Positions 63,020 to 64,000 of a stretch of DNA of 64,000 nt are shown here, piece by piece (the first letter of the stretch is position 1; every line of letters begins with the position of its first letter). Made by a program: the position numbers and the translations under genes. This stretch comes from Antrihabitans stalactiti (GTDB taxonomy: Bacteria; Actinomycetota; Actinomycetes; Mycobacteriales; Mycobacteriaceae), in assembly GCF_012932915.1 (NCBI RefSeq), contig NZ_VCQU01000011.1:1-64000 (forward strand). The letters are read 5' to 3'. The notes below the pieces were generated by a model. That model did no database searches and was not told the DNA's origin. It saw nothing but the letters and a program-made list of their open reading frames with translations.

Positions 63020-63114
63020 TGCACTCTCCCGCTCGAAGTCCCACGACCCTGCTGTCGTGATTTCGACCCTAAGCTCGCGCTGCTGGCGAGACAGGAGAAC
63101 CGACGTTTTCCCCG

Positions 63115-63918
63115 TTATTGCTCGTTGAGCGGTTCGCGACCCGCGCCGGGGGAGCCTTGGTAGGCCTGCACGATTTCGAGCCAACGGTCGGCTTCATGCC
63201 CGACGGCCTGCAATGCCGTGTCTTCGCGATGCCTACGACGGGTGGCGACCAAGGCGAAGTCGAGGGCGCTGCCGAGAACGCGCTGCGAGGTGTGCGCGTG
63301 CCCGCCGGTCCACGTCTTTCCGCTGGGTAGCGACAACTCGACCCTGATTTCTTCGTCGGGAAGCGGCTGGTTGTGCGCGTCGAACGATGCTTTCTGGTTG
63401 TGGACGGCGAGTTCGGCGATGTACTTCAGGCGGTCAGTGCCGACGACCTCGACGCCGATCGTGTCCGCGATATCGAGGGTGTGCGCCCATGCCTCCATCA
63501 ACCTGGCCTTGGCCATCCACTCAGGCGTGACCAACCCGCTGAACCACGGAATGCGGCTGTCAGGCGGCAGATTCTTCAATGCCGTGGCCAACGACTTGCG
63601 GGTACTTCGCCACAGACCGAGCATGACCGGTCGCGGGGCAAAACCGGTCAGGCGTGCGGTGCCGTCCCCCAACAGCGCGGGGTCGATCGCACGTCCGGCC
63701 GAGCCGACCGCCGCGGCAGGAGTGGCAACCCGAACGAATTTGCATGCGGTCAGCGTTGCGGCGTCGCTGGTTGCGAGATGGGCGATCTGATCCTTGATCT
63801 TCCAGCCCGGACTCGGTGTCTGCGTCTTCCACAATTGATCGTTCAGCTTCTCCAGGAGGCGGTCGGTCGCCGCCCATTCCTCCTGCAAATCATCGACGAT
63901 CTCCGCAATATCGCTCAC
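63115..63918 (-). CDS. TIGR03084-type metal-binding protein (DinB/MDMPI-like)
   Basis: A 267-residue protein of the mycothiol-dependent isomerase-like family. The N-terminal DinB bundle has GWKIKDQIAHLATSDAA, and a later WAHTLDIADTIG; the His and acidic residues there are the metal ligands. The C-terminal domain is the Wyosine-like region of the family. The role is unknown but probably involves metal-bound thiol chemistry. Bases 63919-64000 hold no gene I can support. Confidence 0.88.
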   Translation of the reverse strand: MSDIAEIVDDLQEEWAATDRLLEKLNDQLWKTQTPSPGWKIKDQIAHLATSDAATLTACKFVRVATPAAAVGSAGRAIDPALLGDGTARLTGFAPRPVMLGLWRSTRKSLATALKNLPPDSRIPWFSGLVTPEWMAKARLMEAWAHTLDIADTIGVEVVGTDRLKYIAELAVHNQKASFDAHNQPLPDEEIRVELSLPSGKTWTGGHAHTSQRVLGSALDFALVATRRRHREDTALQAVGHEADRWLEIVQAYQGSPGAGREPLNEQ

Positions 63919-64000
63919 GTCCGCGACGTTAGTACAGGCGCCAAGCCGTCACATCGGTTCGGCGGGATCGGCCGAGCCTAAGGTCTAGGAGTGGACCGAG

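Overview
The window is high-GC actinobacterial DNA, most likely from a mycolic-acid-containing genus such as Rhodococcus or Nocardia (order Mycobacteriales). The best evidence is gene order. murT-gatD, recR, ybaB, an SRPBCC gene, an FAD oxidoreductase, a Cfa-type methyltransferase and dnaX appear in the order I recall for Mycobacterium tuberculosis Rv3712-Rv3721c. An Rv3722c-like aspartate aminotransferase and the SRP RNA follow about 14 kb later. The fadA-fadB pair, a DesA3-like desaturase with its reductase, MMPL transport and GTG/ATGA-coupled genes fit the same group.

Layout. 1-35.9 kb is chromosomal. It holds a LysR regulator and EamA exporter, a lipase-maturation-factor homologue, a DUF2568 gene flanked by 45-bp inverted repeats, the MurT/GatD lipid II amidation operon, ybaB-recR-methyltransferase, MerR/VOC, fatty-acid modification genes, fadAB, dnaX, a GT39 glycosyltransferase, a cNMP-binding patatin, a two-gene MgtE_N-like cassette, an Amt with a variant twin-His pair, an MMPL-TetR-thioesterase operon, and aspartate aminotransferase-HhH-FHA genes. 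Six copies of a 40-bp palindrome lie between genes in the first 28 kb.

35.95-57.32 kb is an integrated mobile element in the 3' end of tRNA-Ser(GGA). It has a large serine recombinase, an ImmA/XRE switch, ArdA antirestriction, a DNA methyltransferase, a replication-relaxation protein, a conjugative coupling ATPase and small partner genes. It then carries two cargo blocks that look like defence or biosynthesis. The first is AT-richer: an unknown protein, a MvdD/RimK-type ATP-grasp ligase, a C39-like cysteine peptidase fold, and a convergent 57-codon acidic Ser/Thr-rich peptide gene with a good ribosome site. The second is a controller protein with its C-box, an m4C-type methyltransferase, and a convergent trio (unknown, McrB-like, McrC-like), resembling the organisation of LlaJI/BsuMI-type restriction. 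A 2TM-GAF-like sensor with a small partner closes the element.

57.3-64 kb returns to chromosome: an Excalibur protein, a lipoprotein, the desaturase/reductase operon with an operator palindrome, a truncated DUF202 gene, a second copy of the two-gene MgtE_N-like cassette, and a TIGR03084-type protein. The ATP-grasp/C39/peptide cluster and the C-regulated methyltransferase plus McrBC-like trio are the best candidates for undescribed systems. Functions given for them are inference from motifs and layout.
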